Assembly: GCF_900996245.1 (NCBI RefSeq)
Contig: NZ_CAAJGK010000044.1
Coordinates: forward strand, 1-64,000
Direction: 5' to 3'
DNA: 64,000 bases
Origin: Paraburkholderia sp. BCC1886
GTDB taxonomy: Bacteria > Pseudomonadota > Gammaproteobacteria > Burkholderiales > Burkholderiaceae
The first letter of the stretch is position 1. Each line of letters opens with the position of its first letter. The position numbers were made by a program, and so were the translations under genes. Under the pieces are notes generated by a model that saw only the letters and a program-made list of their open reading frames with translations, searched no databases and was not told where the DNA came from. This document shows positions 30,277-39,794 of this stretch, piece after piece.

Positions 30277-31401
30277 ATGGCGATGTCGAAGGGCAAACGC
30301 TGGATCGTTGCGGCAGGCAGCGTGCTGCTGGTGTTGATCGTGATTGCGCTCGGCGCGGTGCTGTTCGTGCAGCACGAGGTCAAGGCGCGAGTGGTCGCGG
30401 CGCTCGGGCCGCTTGGCAGCGCGCAAAGCATCCACGTCGGCCTCACCTCGGTTCGTCTCACCAACGTTCTGCTGAAGGCGCCGCCCGGCTGGCCGGCAGG
30501 CGATCCGTTACGCGCCGACGAGGTCGTCATCACGCCGGATATTGGCGACATGATCGCGCGGCGTCTGCATATTCGCAGCGCGGTCGTGCGCGGCTTCGAC
30601 ATGGCGGTGCTGCGCTCGAAGGACGGGGCGGTTCGCCTGCTGCCGAATCTGCGGCAATCGGTGAACAACACCGACCAGCAGGCAAGCGGCGTCGTGGTGA
30701 CGAAAACGCGCGACAAGCAGATCGACCACATCGCGTTCGAACAGGGCAACTTCCACTTCTACGATATGACCGTCGGGCCGCCGGCCTTCCAGGTAACGGT
30801 CAGCGAGGCCAACGCCAGCGTCGACGATCTGCAATTGCCGGAGCTCGCGGAACCCACGAAGCTCAATCTCACCGGCTCGATCAAAGGTCCGCAGCATACC
30901 GGCACGATTGCATTCGGCGGCTGGATCAGGATTTCCAACAAGGACTCGCAGACCCGCAGCACGCTGCGCGGCGTCGATATCGTCACGCTCGATCCGTATC
31001 TGTTGAAAAAGGCCGGGGCGAAAGCCCAGGTGACCGGCGGTACGCTCGATCTGACGGTCGACTCGACGGTCAGCAACTATCGGTTGCACGCGCCCGGTAC
31101 GGTGACGGTCCACAACCTGCAGCTCGCCGATAGCGACAATCCGCTCGACACGTTCATGTCGATTCCGACCAAGGCGGCGGTCGCCGCGCTCAAGACGCAC
31201 AACGGCGATATCACGCTGAACTTCGTGCTGGACGGCAACCTGCACGACCCGAAGTTCTCGGTACAGGAAGGTTTGTTGATGCGCCTCGGCGCAGGGCTCG
31301 CGAAGACGCTGGGCGGCGTGAGCGTCGAAGGTGTGGCGAAGGGCGCGGGCGATACGGTCAAAGGCTTGGGGAACGCGCTGAAGAATCTGCTCGGGCAGTA
31401 G
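30277..31401 (+). CDS. DUF748/AsmA-like membrane-anchored protein
   Basis: 374 residues with one N-terminal transmembrane helix (AAGSVLLVLIVIALGAVLFV, about residues 12-31) and a large periplasmic part. The repeated pattern of short strands, such as VRLTNVLLKAPPGWPAGDPL and LNLTGSIKGPQHTGTIAFGG, resembles DUF748/AsmA-like beta-helical proteins linked to envelope lipid homeostasis. The C-terminus is Gly/Ala-rich (GVAKGAGDTVKGLGNALKNL). A strong GAGGAGG site precedes the ATG. No function can be assigned. It is convergent with the HAD hydrolase gene. Confidence 0.7.
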   Translation: MAMSKGKRWIVAAGSVLLVLIVIALGAVLFVQHEVKARVVAALGPLGSAQSIHVGLTSVRLTNVLLKAPPGWPAGDPLRADEVVITPDIGDMIARRLHIRSAVVRGFDMAVLRSKDGAVRLLPNLRQSVNNTDQQASGVVVTKTRDKQIDHIAFEQGNFHFYDMTVGPPAFQVTVSEANASVDDLQLPELAEPTKLNLTGSIKGPQHTGTIAFGGWIRISNKDSQTRSTLRGVDIVTLDPYLLKKAGAKAQVTGGTLDLTVDSTVSNYRLHAPGTVTVHNLQLADSDNPLDTFMSIPTKAAVAALKTHNGDITLNFVLDGNLHDPKFSVQEGLLMRLGAGLAKTLGGVSVEGVAKGAGDTVKGLGNALKNLLGQ

Positions 31402-31433
31402 CAGCCCGGCAAGTCGAGTTAGCTGTTAGAGCA

Positions 31434-32057
31434 TCAGACCGGCAAGCCCAGCGCACGCAGGGCCGCTTCGGTCTGCGCGGCGTTCACATGATGCACGCCG
31501 TGCCAGCCGAGCGCGTTCGCGGCTTCGATATTCTTCAGGTTGTCGTCGATGAACGCGAGTTCGTCGGCGGCGACGCCCGGCAGTTGCGCTTCGATGCGCT
31601 CGCGCATGGCCGCGAAGATCGCCGGATCGGGCTTCGCCAGCTTCACTCGCCCCGACACGACGATGTCGCGAAACCGCCGCAACACCGGAAAATGCTCCCA
31701 CGCATAGGGGAAGGTCTCCGCCGACCAGTTCGTCAGGCCGAACAGCGGCACCTCGGCGGCTTCGAGCTTTTCCATCAGCGCCACGCCGTCTTCCAGCACA
31801 CCCGCCACCATCTCGTGCCAGCGTTCGTAGAACGCGCGGATCAGCACGGCGTGATTGGGAAACCGGGCGATCAGTTCCGCTGTAGCTTCGGCGATCGGCT
31901 GACCGCCGTCCTGCTGGATGACCCAGTCCATCGAGCAGACGTGGGTAAGAAACCAGCGCCGCTCGGTGTCGTCAGGAATCAGCTGGCGATACAGATACTC
32001 GCGATCCCAGTCGATCAGCACGCCGCCGAAATCGAACACGACTGCCTTGATGGCCAT
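31434..32057 (-). CDS. HAD-family hydrolase (YihX-like)
   Basis: 207-residue haloacid-dehalogenase-fold phosphatase. Motif I is VVFDFGGVLIDWD with two aspartates, motif II is GLTNWSAETF, the motif III lysine is in KLAKPDPAIF, and motif IV is FIDDNLKNIEAA. The nearest well-known relative is YihX, an alpha-glucose-1-phosphate phosphatase, but substrates in this family cannot be read from sequence. It lies downstream of the aminopeptidase gene on the same strand, 45 bp away. Confidence 0.85.
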   Translation of the reverse strand: MAIKAVVFDFGGVLIDWDREYLYRQLIPDDTERRWFLTHVCSMDWVIQQDGGQPIAEATAELIARFPNHAVLIRAFYERWHEMVAGVLEDGVALMEKLEAAEVPLFGLTNWSAETFPYAWEHFPVLRRFRDIVVSGRVKLAKPDPAIFAAMRERIEAQLPGVAADELAFIDDNLKNIEAANALGWHGVHHVNAAQTEAALRALGLPV

Positions 32058-32102
32058 GCGCTCTCCTTTATTCGTGATCCGTTATCCCTGATTCGGCGAC
32101 GA

Positions 32103-33917
32103 TCAGACCGGCTGCGTGCGCAGTTCGAGCCACGCTTTCGCCTCGCCCGCCACATGCGGCGACAAACGCTCGCGCACCGTCTCGTGGTACGCGTTCAGCC
32201 ACGCCCGTTCGTCGTCGCGCAGCAGCGCGAGATCGAGGCAGCGGGTGTCGATCGGGCACAGCGTGAGCGTCTCGAACTGGAGGAAATCGCCGAACTCGGT
32301 TTTCTCCGCCGCAACGTTCAGCACCAGATTCTCGATGCGGATTCCCCACTTGCCTGGCCGGTAAATGCCCGGCTCGACCGAGGTGATCATGCCTTCTTCC
32401 ATGGCCGTCCATGTCTCGGCGGGCGCGTAGTGCGAGATGACCTGCGGACCTTCGTGCACGTTCAGGAAGTAGCCCACGCCGTGACCGGTGCCGTGACCGT
32501 AGTCCGCGCCGGCTTCCCAGATGGGCGCGCGGGCGATCGCGTCGAGCATCGGTGAACGGATGCCGCGCGGGAACTGCGCGCGCGACAGCGCCATCGTGCC
32601 TTTCAGCACGATCGTGAAATCGCGCCGCTGCGCCGCGCTCGGCGTGCCGACCGGCACCACGCGGGTGATGTCCGTGGTGCCGCTCAGATACTGGCCGCCG
32701 GAGTCGATCAGCAGCAAACCGTCGCCTTCGATGACCGAATGCGCTTCGTCGGTCGCGCGGTAATGCGGCATCGCGCCGTTCGCGTTGAACCCGGCGATGG
32801 TCGCAAAGCTCAGCGACACGAAGCCGGGACGGCGCGCGCGGGCCGCCGTCAGGCGCTCGTCGATCGTGAGTTCGGTGATGGTTTCCCGGCCGAGCGCGCT
32901 TTCGAACCACGCGAAGAACTCGGCCAGCGCGGCGCCGTCCTGTTCCATGGTGGCGCGCACGTGCGCGGCCTCCGCCTCGGTCTTGCGGGATTTGAAGAAG
33001 GTCGACGGATTGACCGCCTCGACCACCTTCACCGTGGACGGTACCGATTGCAGCAAACCGTAGGTGATCCGGCGCGGGTCGATCAGCAGCGTGCTGTCGG
33101 CAGGCAGCGCGGCGAGTGCGGCAGCGGCCTCTCCGTACGGCTTCACATCGATGCCGTCTTGCGCGAGCGCGGCGGCGACAGCGGCAGGCACCTTGCCGTC
33201 GGCGATGAACAGCGCGACGCGCTCGGTGCCGATCAGCGCATGCGCGACGAACACCGGGTTGTAGCTCACATCCGCGCCGCGCAGATTGAGAATCCACGCG
33301 AGGTCGTCGAGCGTGGAGACGAAGTGCCACTGCGCGCCCTTCTCCGCCATCGCGTGACGGACCTGCGCGAGTTTGTCCGCGCGCGCGACGCTCGCTTGCG
33401 GCGCACTGTGCTCGAATACGGTGTCGTCGGGCAACGAGGGCCGTTGTGGCCAGATTGCGTCGAACAGGTCGACATCGGTGCGCAGTTGCACGCCGCTCGC
33501 CGTCAGCGCGTGGGTCAACGCACGCGCCGCCGCGACGCCCAGCACCGCACCGTCCACGCCGACCACGCCACCGCGCGCCACGTTCTGCGCGAGCCAGTCG
33601 AAATGCGGCACGGTGAGCTGGCCGCCGGTCATCTTCATCAGCTGGACGCCGGTGCCGGCGAGTTGCGCATTGGCCTGCTCCCAATAGCGGCTGTCGGTCC
33701 AGACGCCGGCGAAGTCGGCGGTCACGACCAGCGTGCCGGCCGAGCCGGTAAAGCCGGACAGCCATTGGCGGCCCTGCCAGCGGCCGGGCAGATATTCGGA
33801 CAGATGCGGATCGGCGGACGGCACCAGGTAGGCGGCCACGCCTTGCTGCGCCATCGCGGCACGCAGGCTGGCCAGACGTTCGGGAATGGAAGCGGTGTCG
33901 GGGAGTCGGGCGTTCAT
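32103..33917 (-). CDS. M24B Xaa-Pro aminopeptidase
   Basis: 604-residue aminopeptidase P family enzyme, which removes an N-terminal residue next to proline. Two N-terminal creatinase-like domains precede the pita-bread catalytic domain. Metal ligands are seen in LLLIDSGGQYLSGTTDITR (two Asp), GHGTGHGVGYFLNVHEGP (His) and SVEPGIYRPGKWGIRIEN (two Glu). At about 600 residues it is of the long, eukaryote-like three-domain type, not the ~440-residue PepP. The start MNARLPDTASIPERL has a GGTGACC context without a strong ribosome-binding site. Probably in an operon with the downstream HAD gene. Confidence 0.92.
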   Translation of the reverse strand: MNARLPDTASIPERLASLRAAMAQQGVAAYLVPSADPHLSEYLPGRWQGRQWLSGFTGSAGTLVVTADFAGVWTDSRYWEQANAQLAGTGVQLMKMTGGQLTVPHFDWLAQNVARGGVVGVDGAVLGVAAARALTHALTASGVQLRTDVDLFDAIWPQRPSLPDDTVFEHSAPQASVARADKLAQVRHAMAEKGAQWHFVSTLDDLAWILNLRGADVSYNPVFVAHALIGTERVALFIADGKVPAAVAAALAQDGIDVKPYGEAAAALAALPADSTLLIDPRRITYGLLQSVPSTVKVVEAVNPSTFFKSRKTEAEAAHVRATMEQDGAALAEFFAWFESALGRETITELTIDERLTAARARRPGFVSLSFATIAGFNANGAMPHYRATDEAHSVIEGDGLLLIDSGGQYLSGTTDITRVVPVGTPSAAQRRDFTIVLKGTMALSRAQFPRGIRSPMLDAIARAPIWEAGADYGHGTGHGVGYFLNVHEGPQVISHYAPAETWTAMEEGMITSVEPGIYRPGKWGIRIENLVLNVAAEKTEFGDFLQFETLTLCPIDTRCLDLALLRDDERAWLNAYHETVRERLSPHVAGEAKAWLELRTQPV

Positions 33918-33935
33918 GGGGTCACCTGCAAGGAA

Positions 33936-34217
33936 TCATCGACGGGAGAGCGAGCCGACCGTCAGAGTGACGGCGATCAACGCGATGGCCGTGCACACCG
34001 GCCATTCGAGCGTGTCGCCATCGTGGAAAAGGCCGACGAGATTGCCGGCCATCGCGGCGAGCACGGCGCCGGCCATGCCGGCCGCCGGGCCGATCCACCA
34101 GCGGGCGCGGCCGGCGCGGTCAGTGCGGCCAGAACGATTCGCGCGCCGCAGCGGATGCAACCACCAGCCGGCGAGGCCGATGACCGCGCCGAGCACAACG
34201 ATGCCAGTCCAACCCAT
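33936..34217 (-). CDS. Small membrane protein (GlsB/YeaQ/YmgE-like)
   Basis: 93-residue hydrophobic protein with three predicted helices, GIVVLGAVIGLAGWWL, WIGPAAGMAGAVLAAMAGNL and ICTAIALIAVTLTVG-like near the C-terminus. The first two are separated by a basic loop RRANRSGRTDRAGRAR. Size and glycine-rich first and second helices resemble the GlsB/YeaQ/YmgE group of stress-linked membrane proteins, but similarity is only by layout. Upstream of the aminopeptidase gene by 18 bp on the same strand, so probably co-transcribed. Confidence 0.6.
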   Translation of the reverse strand: MGWTGIVVLGAVIGLAGWWLHPLRRANRSGRTDRAGRARWWIGPAAGMAGAVLAAMAGNLVGLFHDGDTLEWPVCTAIALIAVTLTVGSLSRR

Positions 34218-34359
34218 TAGCGGAACACCCCATGCACTTTCGGATTCGTCTCATGGGCGCAACGGGATTGGACAGCTAGCATTTTGGCCTCATTAACCAA
34301 GAAGTTCAGTACGGCGCTTTTCCGCATAGCGGTTGAGTTTAGGGGTCGGGGTGATCTTA

Positions 34360-34378
34360 GGCAAGCCGACGGCTTGCC
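34360..34378. repeat. Inverted repeat upstream of response regulator
   Basis: GGCAAGCC (34360-34367) and GGCTTGCC (34371-34378) form an 8-bp perfect stem with a 3-base loop. It sits 42 bp before the response-regulator ATG and could be an operator or an mRNA hairpin. Confidence 0.6.
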
Positions 34379-34420
34379 GCTAAAGCCCAGCCGCGTGGGT
34401 GCCGAGGCTGACATCGCTCC

Positions 34421-35131
34421 ATGCGCATCGCCCTTATCGAGCCGGATCTGCGACACGCCAAACTGGTCGGCCGGCTGATTTTCGCCGGCGGTCATGCGTG
34501 TCAACACTTCACTATCAGTAGCGAGTTCCTCACCCGGGCGGCGGACGAATTTTTCGACCTGCTCATCACCGAGGGCTGGACCGGCGACCGTTCCGCCGAA
34601 GACGTCATTCCGCTGGCGCGCTCCATTCTGCCGGGCCTGCCGGTCATCGTGCTGATGAACGAGCCGCGCGAAAGCCAGATCGTCGCGGCATTGCATGCGG
34701 GCGCCGACGACTGTCTGGCCAAACCGGTGCGCGGTCCCGAAATGCTGGCGCGGGTCGACGCGCTGCTGCGTCGCGCGGCGCTGCGCAGGCCCACCACCCG
34801 GCGCCGCGACGTGATTAGCGGCTATTCCTTCGACGCGACGCAATTCGCGGTCAGTTTCCGCGACCAGACCGTTTCCCTGACGCCGAAAGAGTTCCGCTTC
34901 GCGCTGCTGCTCTTCGCCAACCTGTCGCGGCCCGTGTCGCGCGCGCACATTCTGGAGAACGTCTGGTCGCGCGGCCGCGACGTTCCGTCACGCACCGTCG
35001 ACACCCACGCGTCGCGGGTGCGCAGCAAACTGCAATTGCGACCGGAATACGGCTACTGCCTGATGCCGCTTTACGGCTACGGGTATCAGCTGGACGCGAT
35101 GTCAACCCAGCCCGTCGTGGAGTCCGGCTGA
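34421..35131 (+). CDS. Atypical OmpR-type response regulator lacking the phospho-acceptor Asp
   Basis: 236 residues: a receiver domain (about 1-115) and a winged-helix DNA-binding domain (about 135-225; LTPKEFRFALLLFANLSRPV, SRTVDTHASRVRSKL and YGYGYQLD). In a normal receiver the phospho-acceptor Asp lies at the end of strand 3. Here that strand reads FDLLITEGW, placing E51 there. The Thr/Ser switch position after strand 4 is M79 (VIVLMNEP), while K101 (LAKPV) and acidic E7/D9 are kept. It is therefore unlikely to be switched by phosphorylation and may be constitutively active, since Glu can mimic phospho-Asp. No sensor kinase is adjacent. It lies just upstream of hemA, co-oriented. Confidence 0.85.
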   Translation: MRIALIEPDLRHAKLVGRLIFAGGHACQHFTISSEFLTRAADEFFDLLITEGWTGDRSAEDVIPLARSILPGLPVIVLMNEPRESQIVAALHAGADDCLAKPVRGPEMLARVDALLRRAALRRPTTRRRDVISGYSFDATQFAVSFRDQTVSLTPKEFRFALLLFANLSRPVSRAHILENVWSRGRDVPSRTVDTHASRVRSKLQLRPEYGYCLMPLYGYGYQLDAMSTQPVVESG

Positions 35132-35173
35132 CGGGGGTTGACGGGGCCGCCAATGTAAGAATCGTTAAAACGC

Positions 35174-35179
35174 TATAAT
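35174..35179 (+). promoter_or_regulatory. Candidate hemA -10 element
   Basis: A perfect TATAAT lies 28 bp before the hemA ATG. No good -35 is found at 16-18 bp; TTGACG at 35138-35143 is too far (30 bp). The promoter is plausible but weakly supported. Confidence 0.45.
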
Positions 35180-35206
35180 ATCGGGCTAAACCATAGCCCC
35201 CCTTCA

Positions 35207-36493
35207 ATGCAGCTCCTAACGATCGGAATCAATCACCACACTGCGCCTGTCGCCTTGCGCGAACGCGTGGCGTTTCCGCTCGAACAGATCAAGCCGGCAT
35301 TGGACACGTTCAAGGGTGTCTGGGCGAGCCGCACGGCCCGCATGGCGCCGGAAGCGGCCATTCTGTCCACCTGCAACCGCACCGAGCTGTATTGCGCGAC
35401 AGACGACCAGGCGGCTCGCGAAGCCGCCATCCAGTGGTTTTCCCGTTATCACAACCTCCCCGTCGACGAACTCGCGCCCCATGTCTATGCGCTGCCGCAG
35501 TCGGAAGCCGTGCGCCACGCGTTCCGCGTCGCCTCTGGGCTCGATTCGATGGTGCTGGGCGAAACGCAAATCGTCGGACAAATGAAGGATGCAGTGCGCA
35601 CGGCGTCGGAAGCCGGCGCGCTGGGCACTTATCTCAACCAGCTGTTCCAGCGCACTTTCGCGGTGGCGAAAGAAGTGCGCAGCACGACCGAAATCGGCGC
35701 ACAGTCGGTTTCCATGGCGGCCGCGGCTGTGCGGCTCGCGCAGCGCATCTTCGACAAGATTGCGAATCAGCGCGTGCTGTTTATCGGCGCGGGCGAAATG
35801 ATCGAGTTGTGCGCCACGCACTTCGCCGCGCAGCAGCCGCGCGAGCTGGTGGTGGCCAACCGTACCGCCGAGCGCGGCACGCGGCTCGCCGAACGCTTCA
35901 ACGGGCGCGCCATTCCGTTGTCGGACCTGCCTTCGCGCATGCACGAGTTCGACATCATCGTGTCTTGCACGGCATCCACGTTGCCGATCATCGGCTTGGG
36001 CGCCGTCGAGCGCGCCGTGAAAGCGCGCCGTCACCGTCCGATCTTCATGGTCGATCTGGCCGTGCCGCGCGATATCGAACCCGAAGTCGGCAAGCTCGAA
36101 GACGTGTTCCTGTACACCGTCGACGACCTCGGCGCGATCGTCCGCGAAGGCAATGCATCGCGGCAAGCCGCGGTGGCGCAGGCCGAAACCATCATCGAAA
36201 CGCGGGTGCAGAATTTCATGCAGTGGCTCGACGCGCGCAGCATCGTGCCGGTCATCCGCCACATGCACACGCAGGCCGACGTGCTGCGCCGCGCCGAAGT
36301 GGAACGCGCGCAGAAAATGCTCGCTCGCGGCGACGACCCGGCCGCCGTGCTCGAAGCGCTCTCGCAGGCGCTGACCAATAAGTTGATTCACGGTCCCACG
36401 CACGCGCTGAACCGCGCGAGCAGCGAGAACCGCGACAAGCTCATCGAACTGATGAGCGGCTTCTACAAACACTCCGGTCCTTCCGAGCGTTAG
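35207..36493 (+). CDS. hemA: Glutamyl-tRNA reductase
   Basis: 428-residue enzyme that reduces Glu-tRNA(Glu) to glutamate-1-semialdehyde, the first committed step of C5-route heme synthesis. The catalytic Cys is C56 in [29 protein letters not shown] is the second diagnostic motif. The NADPH-binding domain shows [20 protein letters not shown]-terminal helical dimerisation region follows (about 320-420). The hemA-prfA-prmC order is a conserved arrangement in proteobacteria. Confidence 0.96.
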   Translation: MQLLTIGINHHTAPVALRERVAFPLEQIKPALDTFKGVWASRTARMAPEAAILSTCNRTELYCATDDQAAREAAIQWFSRYHNLPVDELAPHVYALPQSEAVRHAFRVASGLDSMVLGETQIVGQMKDAVRTASEAGALGTYLNQLFQRTFAVAKEVRSTTEIGAQSVSMAAAAVRLAQRIFDKIANQRVLFIGAGEMIELCATHFAAQQPRELVVANRTAERGTRLAERFNGRAIPLSDLPSRMHEFDIIVSCTASTLPIIGLGAVERAVKARRHRPIFMVDLAVPRDIEPEVGKLEDVFLYTVDDLGAIVREGNASRQAAVAQAETIIETRVQNFMQWLDARSIVPVIRHMHTQADVLRRAEVERAQKMLARGDDPAAVLEALSQALTNKLIHGPTHALNRASSENRDKLIELMSGFYKHSGPSER

Positions 36494-36650
36494 CGGCGCG
36501 GCACGCAACGTGGCCGCCGCCGCGGTCGGAGCCCAAACGGCTGCGACACCGCGCGCAGCACTTCCGGGCCGATGCCCGATTCCAACTTTGTTTCTGCGGA
36601 GTTCGCTCCGCTACCCTGCTCCGCTACCGCTTCGCTACTGATACCGTCCG

Positions 36651-37733
36651 ATGAAAACGAGCATGCAACGCAAGCTCGACCAGCTCACCACCCGGCTGGC
36701 CGAACTGAACGACCTGTTGAGCCGCGAGGACATTACCGCGAATCTCGATCAATACCGCAAGCTCACGCGTGAACACGCCGAGCTTGGACCGGTGGTCGAG
36801 CATTACGCGCTGTGGCGGCAGGCGTCGAACGACGCGGCCACCGCGCAGGAACTGCTCGCGGACGTCTCCATGCGCGACTTCGCCGAAGAAGAAATCCGCG
36901 CGGCACGCGAGCGCATGGAACAACTCGGCGCCGAATTGCAGAAGATGCTGCTGCCGAAAGACCCGAACGACGAGCGCAACATCTTCCTCGAAATCCGCGC
37001 GGGCACCGGCGGCGACGAATCCGCGCTGTTCGCGGGCGACCTGTTGCGCATGTATCTGCGCTATGCCGAGCGCAACCGCTGGCAGGTCGAGATGATGTCG
37101 GCAAGCGAATCGGATTTGGGCGGCTACAAGGAAGTAATCGTGCGGATTGCCGGCGACGCGGCGTATTCGAAGCTCAAGTTCGAATCCGGCGGCCATCGCG
37201 TGCAGCGCGTGCCGGCCACAGAAACCCAAGGCCGTATCCATACGTCCGCCTGCACGGTCGCGGTGATGCCGGAGGCGGACGAGATTGCGGCGGTCGAGAT
37301 CAATCCGGCCGATTTGCGCATCGACACGTTCCGGGCGTCCGGCGCGGGCGGGCAGCACATCAACAAGACCGATTCGGCGGTACGCGTGACCCATTTGCCC
37401 ACGGGCATCGTGGTCGAATGTCAGGACGACCGCTCGCAGCACAAGAACAAGGATCGCGCGCTCAAGGTGCTGGCCGCGCGAATCATGGACAAGCAGTCCC
37501 AGGAACAGCACGCGAAGGAAGCGGCGACCCGCAAGAGCCTGATCGGCTCGGGCGACCGTTCGGAGCGGATTCGCACCTATAACTTCCCGCAGGGGCGGCT
37601 GACCGATCACCGGATCAACCTGACGCTGTACCGTCTCGAAGCATTGATGGACGGCGATCTGGACGAGCTGATCTCGGCGCTGGTCAGCGAGCATCAGGCC
37701 GAACTGCTGGCCTCGCTCGGCGACGCGGACTAA
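36651..37733 (+). CDS. prfA: Peptide chain release factor 1
   Basis: 360-residue class I release factor that reads UAA and UAG. The peptidyl-transferase motif GGQ is at residues 233-235 in [16 protein letters not shown]. The stop-codon-recognition motif P-A-T (188-190) in [15 protein letters not shown] identifies RF1, not RF2. The GGQ glutamine is the target of the methylase encoded next (prmC), 6 bp downstream. A second in-frame ATG at 36663 is possible. Confidence 0.96.
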   Translation: MKTSMQRKLDQLTTRLAELNDLLSREDITANLDQYRKLTREHAELGPVVEHYALWRQASNDAATAQELLADVSMRDFAEEEIRAARERMEQLGAELQKMLLPKDPNDERNIFLEIRAGTGGDESALFAGDLLRMYLRYAERNRWQVEMMSASESDLGGYKEVIVRIAGDAAYSKLKFESGGHRVQRVPATETQGRIHTSACTVAVMPEADEIAAVEINPADLRIDTFRASGAGGQHINKTDSAVRVTHLPTGIVVECQDDRSQHKNKDRALKVLAARIMDKQSQEQHAKEAATRKSLIGSGDRSERIRTYNFPQGRLTDHRINLTLYRLEALMDGDLDELISALVSEHQAELLASLGDAD

Positions 37734-37739
37734 ACGCTC

Positions 37740-38594
37740 ATGAGCTCCGACACGCCGGCCGCGCTGTTGCGCGCGTCAACGCTACCGCCGCTCGAAGCGC
37801 GCATTCTGCTGACGCACGTGCTCGGCTGGCGCCCCACGCAGTTGATCACGCGCAGCGACGATTCGCTCGACGAGGTGTCGGTGGCGCGCTATCTCGCGCT
37901 GGAAGCACGGCGCACGAGCGGCGAGCCGATCGCGCAACTGGTCGGCAGCCGGGAGTTTTTCGGGCTCGACTTCACGGTGACGCCCGACGTGCTGATTCCG
38001 CGGCCCGACACCGAATTGCTGGTTGAAACCGGACTCGCGGCCATCGACAACATCGCGCATGCCCGCGTGCTCGATCTCGGCACCGGGACCGGCGCGATCG
38101 CAGTGGCTATCGCAGCAAACCGGCCCGATGCGCGGGTGTGGGCGCTCGACCGCTCGGCTGCGGCGTTGGCCGTCGCGACGGTCAACGGCACGCGTCTGCT
38201 CGATGCGAACCGCCCCGGCGGCGCGCTCGTCTGGCAACAAAGCGACTGGTTCGATTCGCTCGATCCGGCGTTGCGCTTCGACGCCATCGTCAGCAATCCG
38301 CCGTATATCGCGAGCGGCGATCCGCATCTGACGCAAGGCGATTTGCGCTACGAGCCGCGCGGCGCGCTTACCGACGAAGCCGATGGACTCAGCGCAATCC
38401 GCATCATCGTGGCCGGTGCGCCGGCGCGGCTTGCGGCTAACGGCGTGCTATGGCTGGAACACGGCTACGACCAGGCTGAAGCCGTGCGCGCGCTGCTGGT
38501 TGCGCAGGGTTTTGCCGAGGTGCGGTCTGCGCGCGATCTCGCCGGTATCGAACGGATCAGCGGCGGAAGGTGGAAGGCTCGAGGCATGCTTTAG
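37740..38594 (+). CDS. prmC: Release factor glutamine N5-methyltransferase
   Basis: 284-residue SAM-dependent enzyme that methylates the GGQ glutamine of RF1 and RF2. The SAM-binding motif is ARVLDLGTGTGAIAVAIA (108-125), and the amide-binding NPPY is at 186-189. The N-terminal five-helix substrate-docking domain is present (ARILLTHVLGWRPTQLI). It starts 6 bp after prfA, so enzyme and substrate are co-expressed. Confidence 0.95.
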   Translation: MSSDTPAALLRASTLPPLEARILLTHVLGWRPTQLITRSDDSLDEVSVARYLALEARRTSGEPIAQLVGSREFFGLDFTVTPDVLIPRPDTELLVETGLAAIDNIAHARVLDLGTGTGAIAVAIAANRPDARVWALDRSAAALAVATVNGTRLLDANRPGGALVWQQSDWFDSLDPALRFDAIVSNPPYIASGDPHLTQGDLRYEPRGALTDEADGLSAIRIIVAGAPARLAANGVLWLEHGYDQAEAVRALLVAQGFAEVRSARDLAGIERISGGRWKARGML

Positions 38595-38621
38595 AAACGC
38601 TCGAGCCCGGCCCGGCGGCCA

Positions 38622-38637
38622 GGTCGGCGCGCCGACC
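38622..38637. repeat. 16-bp perfect palindrome between prmC and grxD
   Basis: GGTCGGCGCGCCGACC, 28 bp after the prmC stop and 107 bp before grxD. No T run follows, so it is not a standard terminator; it could be a dyad operator or an mRNA hairpin. Confidence 0.65.
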
Positions 38638-38744
38638 CGATAGCCTTTCCAGTCGAAGGGACATAGCGGCCCCCGGTCGGCTGTACCGAAATCCGCTATC
38701 ATTTCAGCCAGTTCCCCTCACATCACAGAACCGCAAGGTCAGTC

Positions 38745-39056
38745 ATGGACACGCAACAACGCATCAAACAACTCGTCGACGACAACAACGTCGTTCTTTT
38801 CATGAAGGGCACGGCCCAGTTCCCGATGTGCGGCTTTTCGGGTCGCGCCATCCAGATTCTGAAAGCGTGCGGCGTCGGCGAAATCAAGACGGTCAACGTG
38901 CTCGAGGACGACGAAGTCCGCCAGGGCATCAAGCAGTTCTCGAACTGGCCGACCATTCCGCAGCTGTACGTGAATGGCGAATTCGTCGGCGGCTCGGACA
39001 TCATGATGGAAATGTACGAATCGGGCGAACTCCAGCAGTTGTTCGCCGCAGCCTGA
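38745..39056 (+). CDS. grxD: Monothiol glutaredoxin Grx4
   Basis: 103-residue monothiol glutaredoxin with the CGFS active site at residues 29-32 ([19 protein letters not shown]). These proteins bind a [2Fe-2S] cluster with glutathione and hand it to acceptor proteins; disulfide reduction is minor. [20 protein letters not shown] is the glutathione-binding cis-Pro region. TATCAT at 38697-38702 could be a -10 element. Confidence 0.95.
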   Translation: MDTQQRIKQLVDDNNVVLFMKGTAQFPMCGFSGRAIQILKACGVGEIKTVNVLEDDEVRQGIKQFSNWPTIPQLYVNGEFVGGSDIMMEMYESGELQQLFAAA

Positions 39057-39085
39057 ACGGCGCCAGTACAGAAGCGCCGCGAATC

Positions 39086-39682
39086 ATGGAAACGCGCGTG
39101 GCGGCGCCACGCCGGCTGGTCGTGGCGATCACCGGCGCGAGTGGCGCTATCTACGGCATCCGGCTGCTCGAGACGCTGCGCAGGCTCGGCGGCGTCGAGA
39201 GCCATCTGCTGATTTCGGCCGCCGGCTGGCTGAATATCCAGCACGAACTCCAGTTGACGAAAGACGACGTGCATCCGCTGGCGGATGTCGTCCACCCGGT
39301 GCGCGACGTCGGCGCGAGTATCGCGTCCGGCTCGTTTGCCACCGACGGCATGATCGTCGCCCCTTGCTCGATGAAGACGCTAGCCAGCGTCGCACACGGT
39401 TTCTCCGACAACCTGATCACGCGGGCGGCCGACGTCACGCTCAAGGAGCGGCGCCGGCTGGTGCTGCTGGTGCGGGAGACACCGTTCAATCTCGCGCATC
39501 TGCGCAATATGACGGCCGTCACCGAAATGGGCGGCGTGATCTTCCCGCCGCTGCCGGCTTTCTACAATCAGCCCACCTCGATCGATCAGATGGTCGATCA
39601 CACGGTAGCGCGCGTACTCGACCTGTTTGCACTCGGCCCGGCTTTGTCACCAGCATGGCAAGGCTTGCGCGGCGCCGATTAA
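39086..39682 (+). CDS. ubiX: Flavin prenyltransferase UbiX
   Basis: 198-residue enzyme that attaches dimethylallyl phosphate to FMN, making the prenylated flavin used by UbiD-type decarboxylases in ubiquinone synthesis. VVAITGASGAIYGIRLLE is the FMN-binding start, and MIVAPCSMKTLASVAHGFSD and RRLVLLVRETPFNLAHLRNM are diagnostic. The start METRVAAPRRLVVAITG is 29 bp after grxD. The frame is open further upstream but overlaps grxD, so the internal ATG is preferred. No ubiD lies in the window. Confidence 0.94.
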   Translation: METRVAAPRRLVVAITGASGAIYGIRLLETLRRLGGVESHLLISAAGWLNIQHELQLTKDDVHPLADVVHPVRDVGASIASGSFATDGMIVAPCSMKTLASVAHGFSDNLITRAADVTLKERRRLVLLVRETPFNLAHLRNMTAVTEMGGVIFPPLPAFYNQPTSIDQMVDHTVARVLDLFALGPALSPAWQGLRGAD

Positions 39683-39794
39683 CAACACCAGCGACACGAT
39701 CAATTCCGTTTTCACCCGTTTATCAAACGCGAGTGCGAACTTATAGTGCAAGCAACCCAATTTTTCGAGCCGCTCCCCCGGCCGCGTTGCTGCC

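Noticed and set aside
35138..35179. TTGACG with TATAAT as a hemA promoter
   Set aside because: The spacer is 30 bp, too long for sigma-70; only the -10 was kept, at low confidence.
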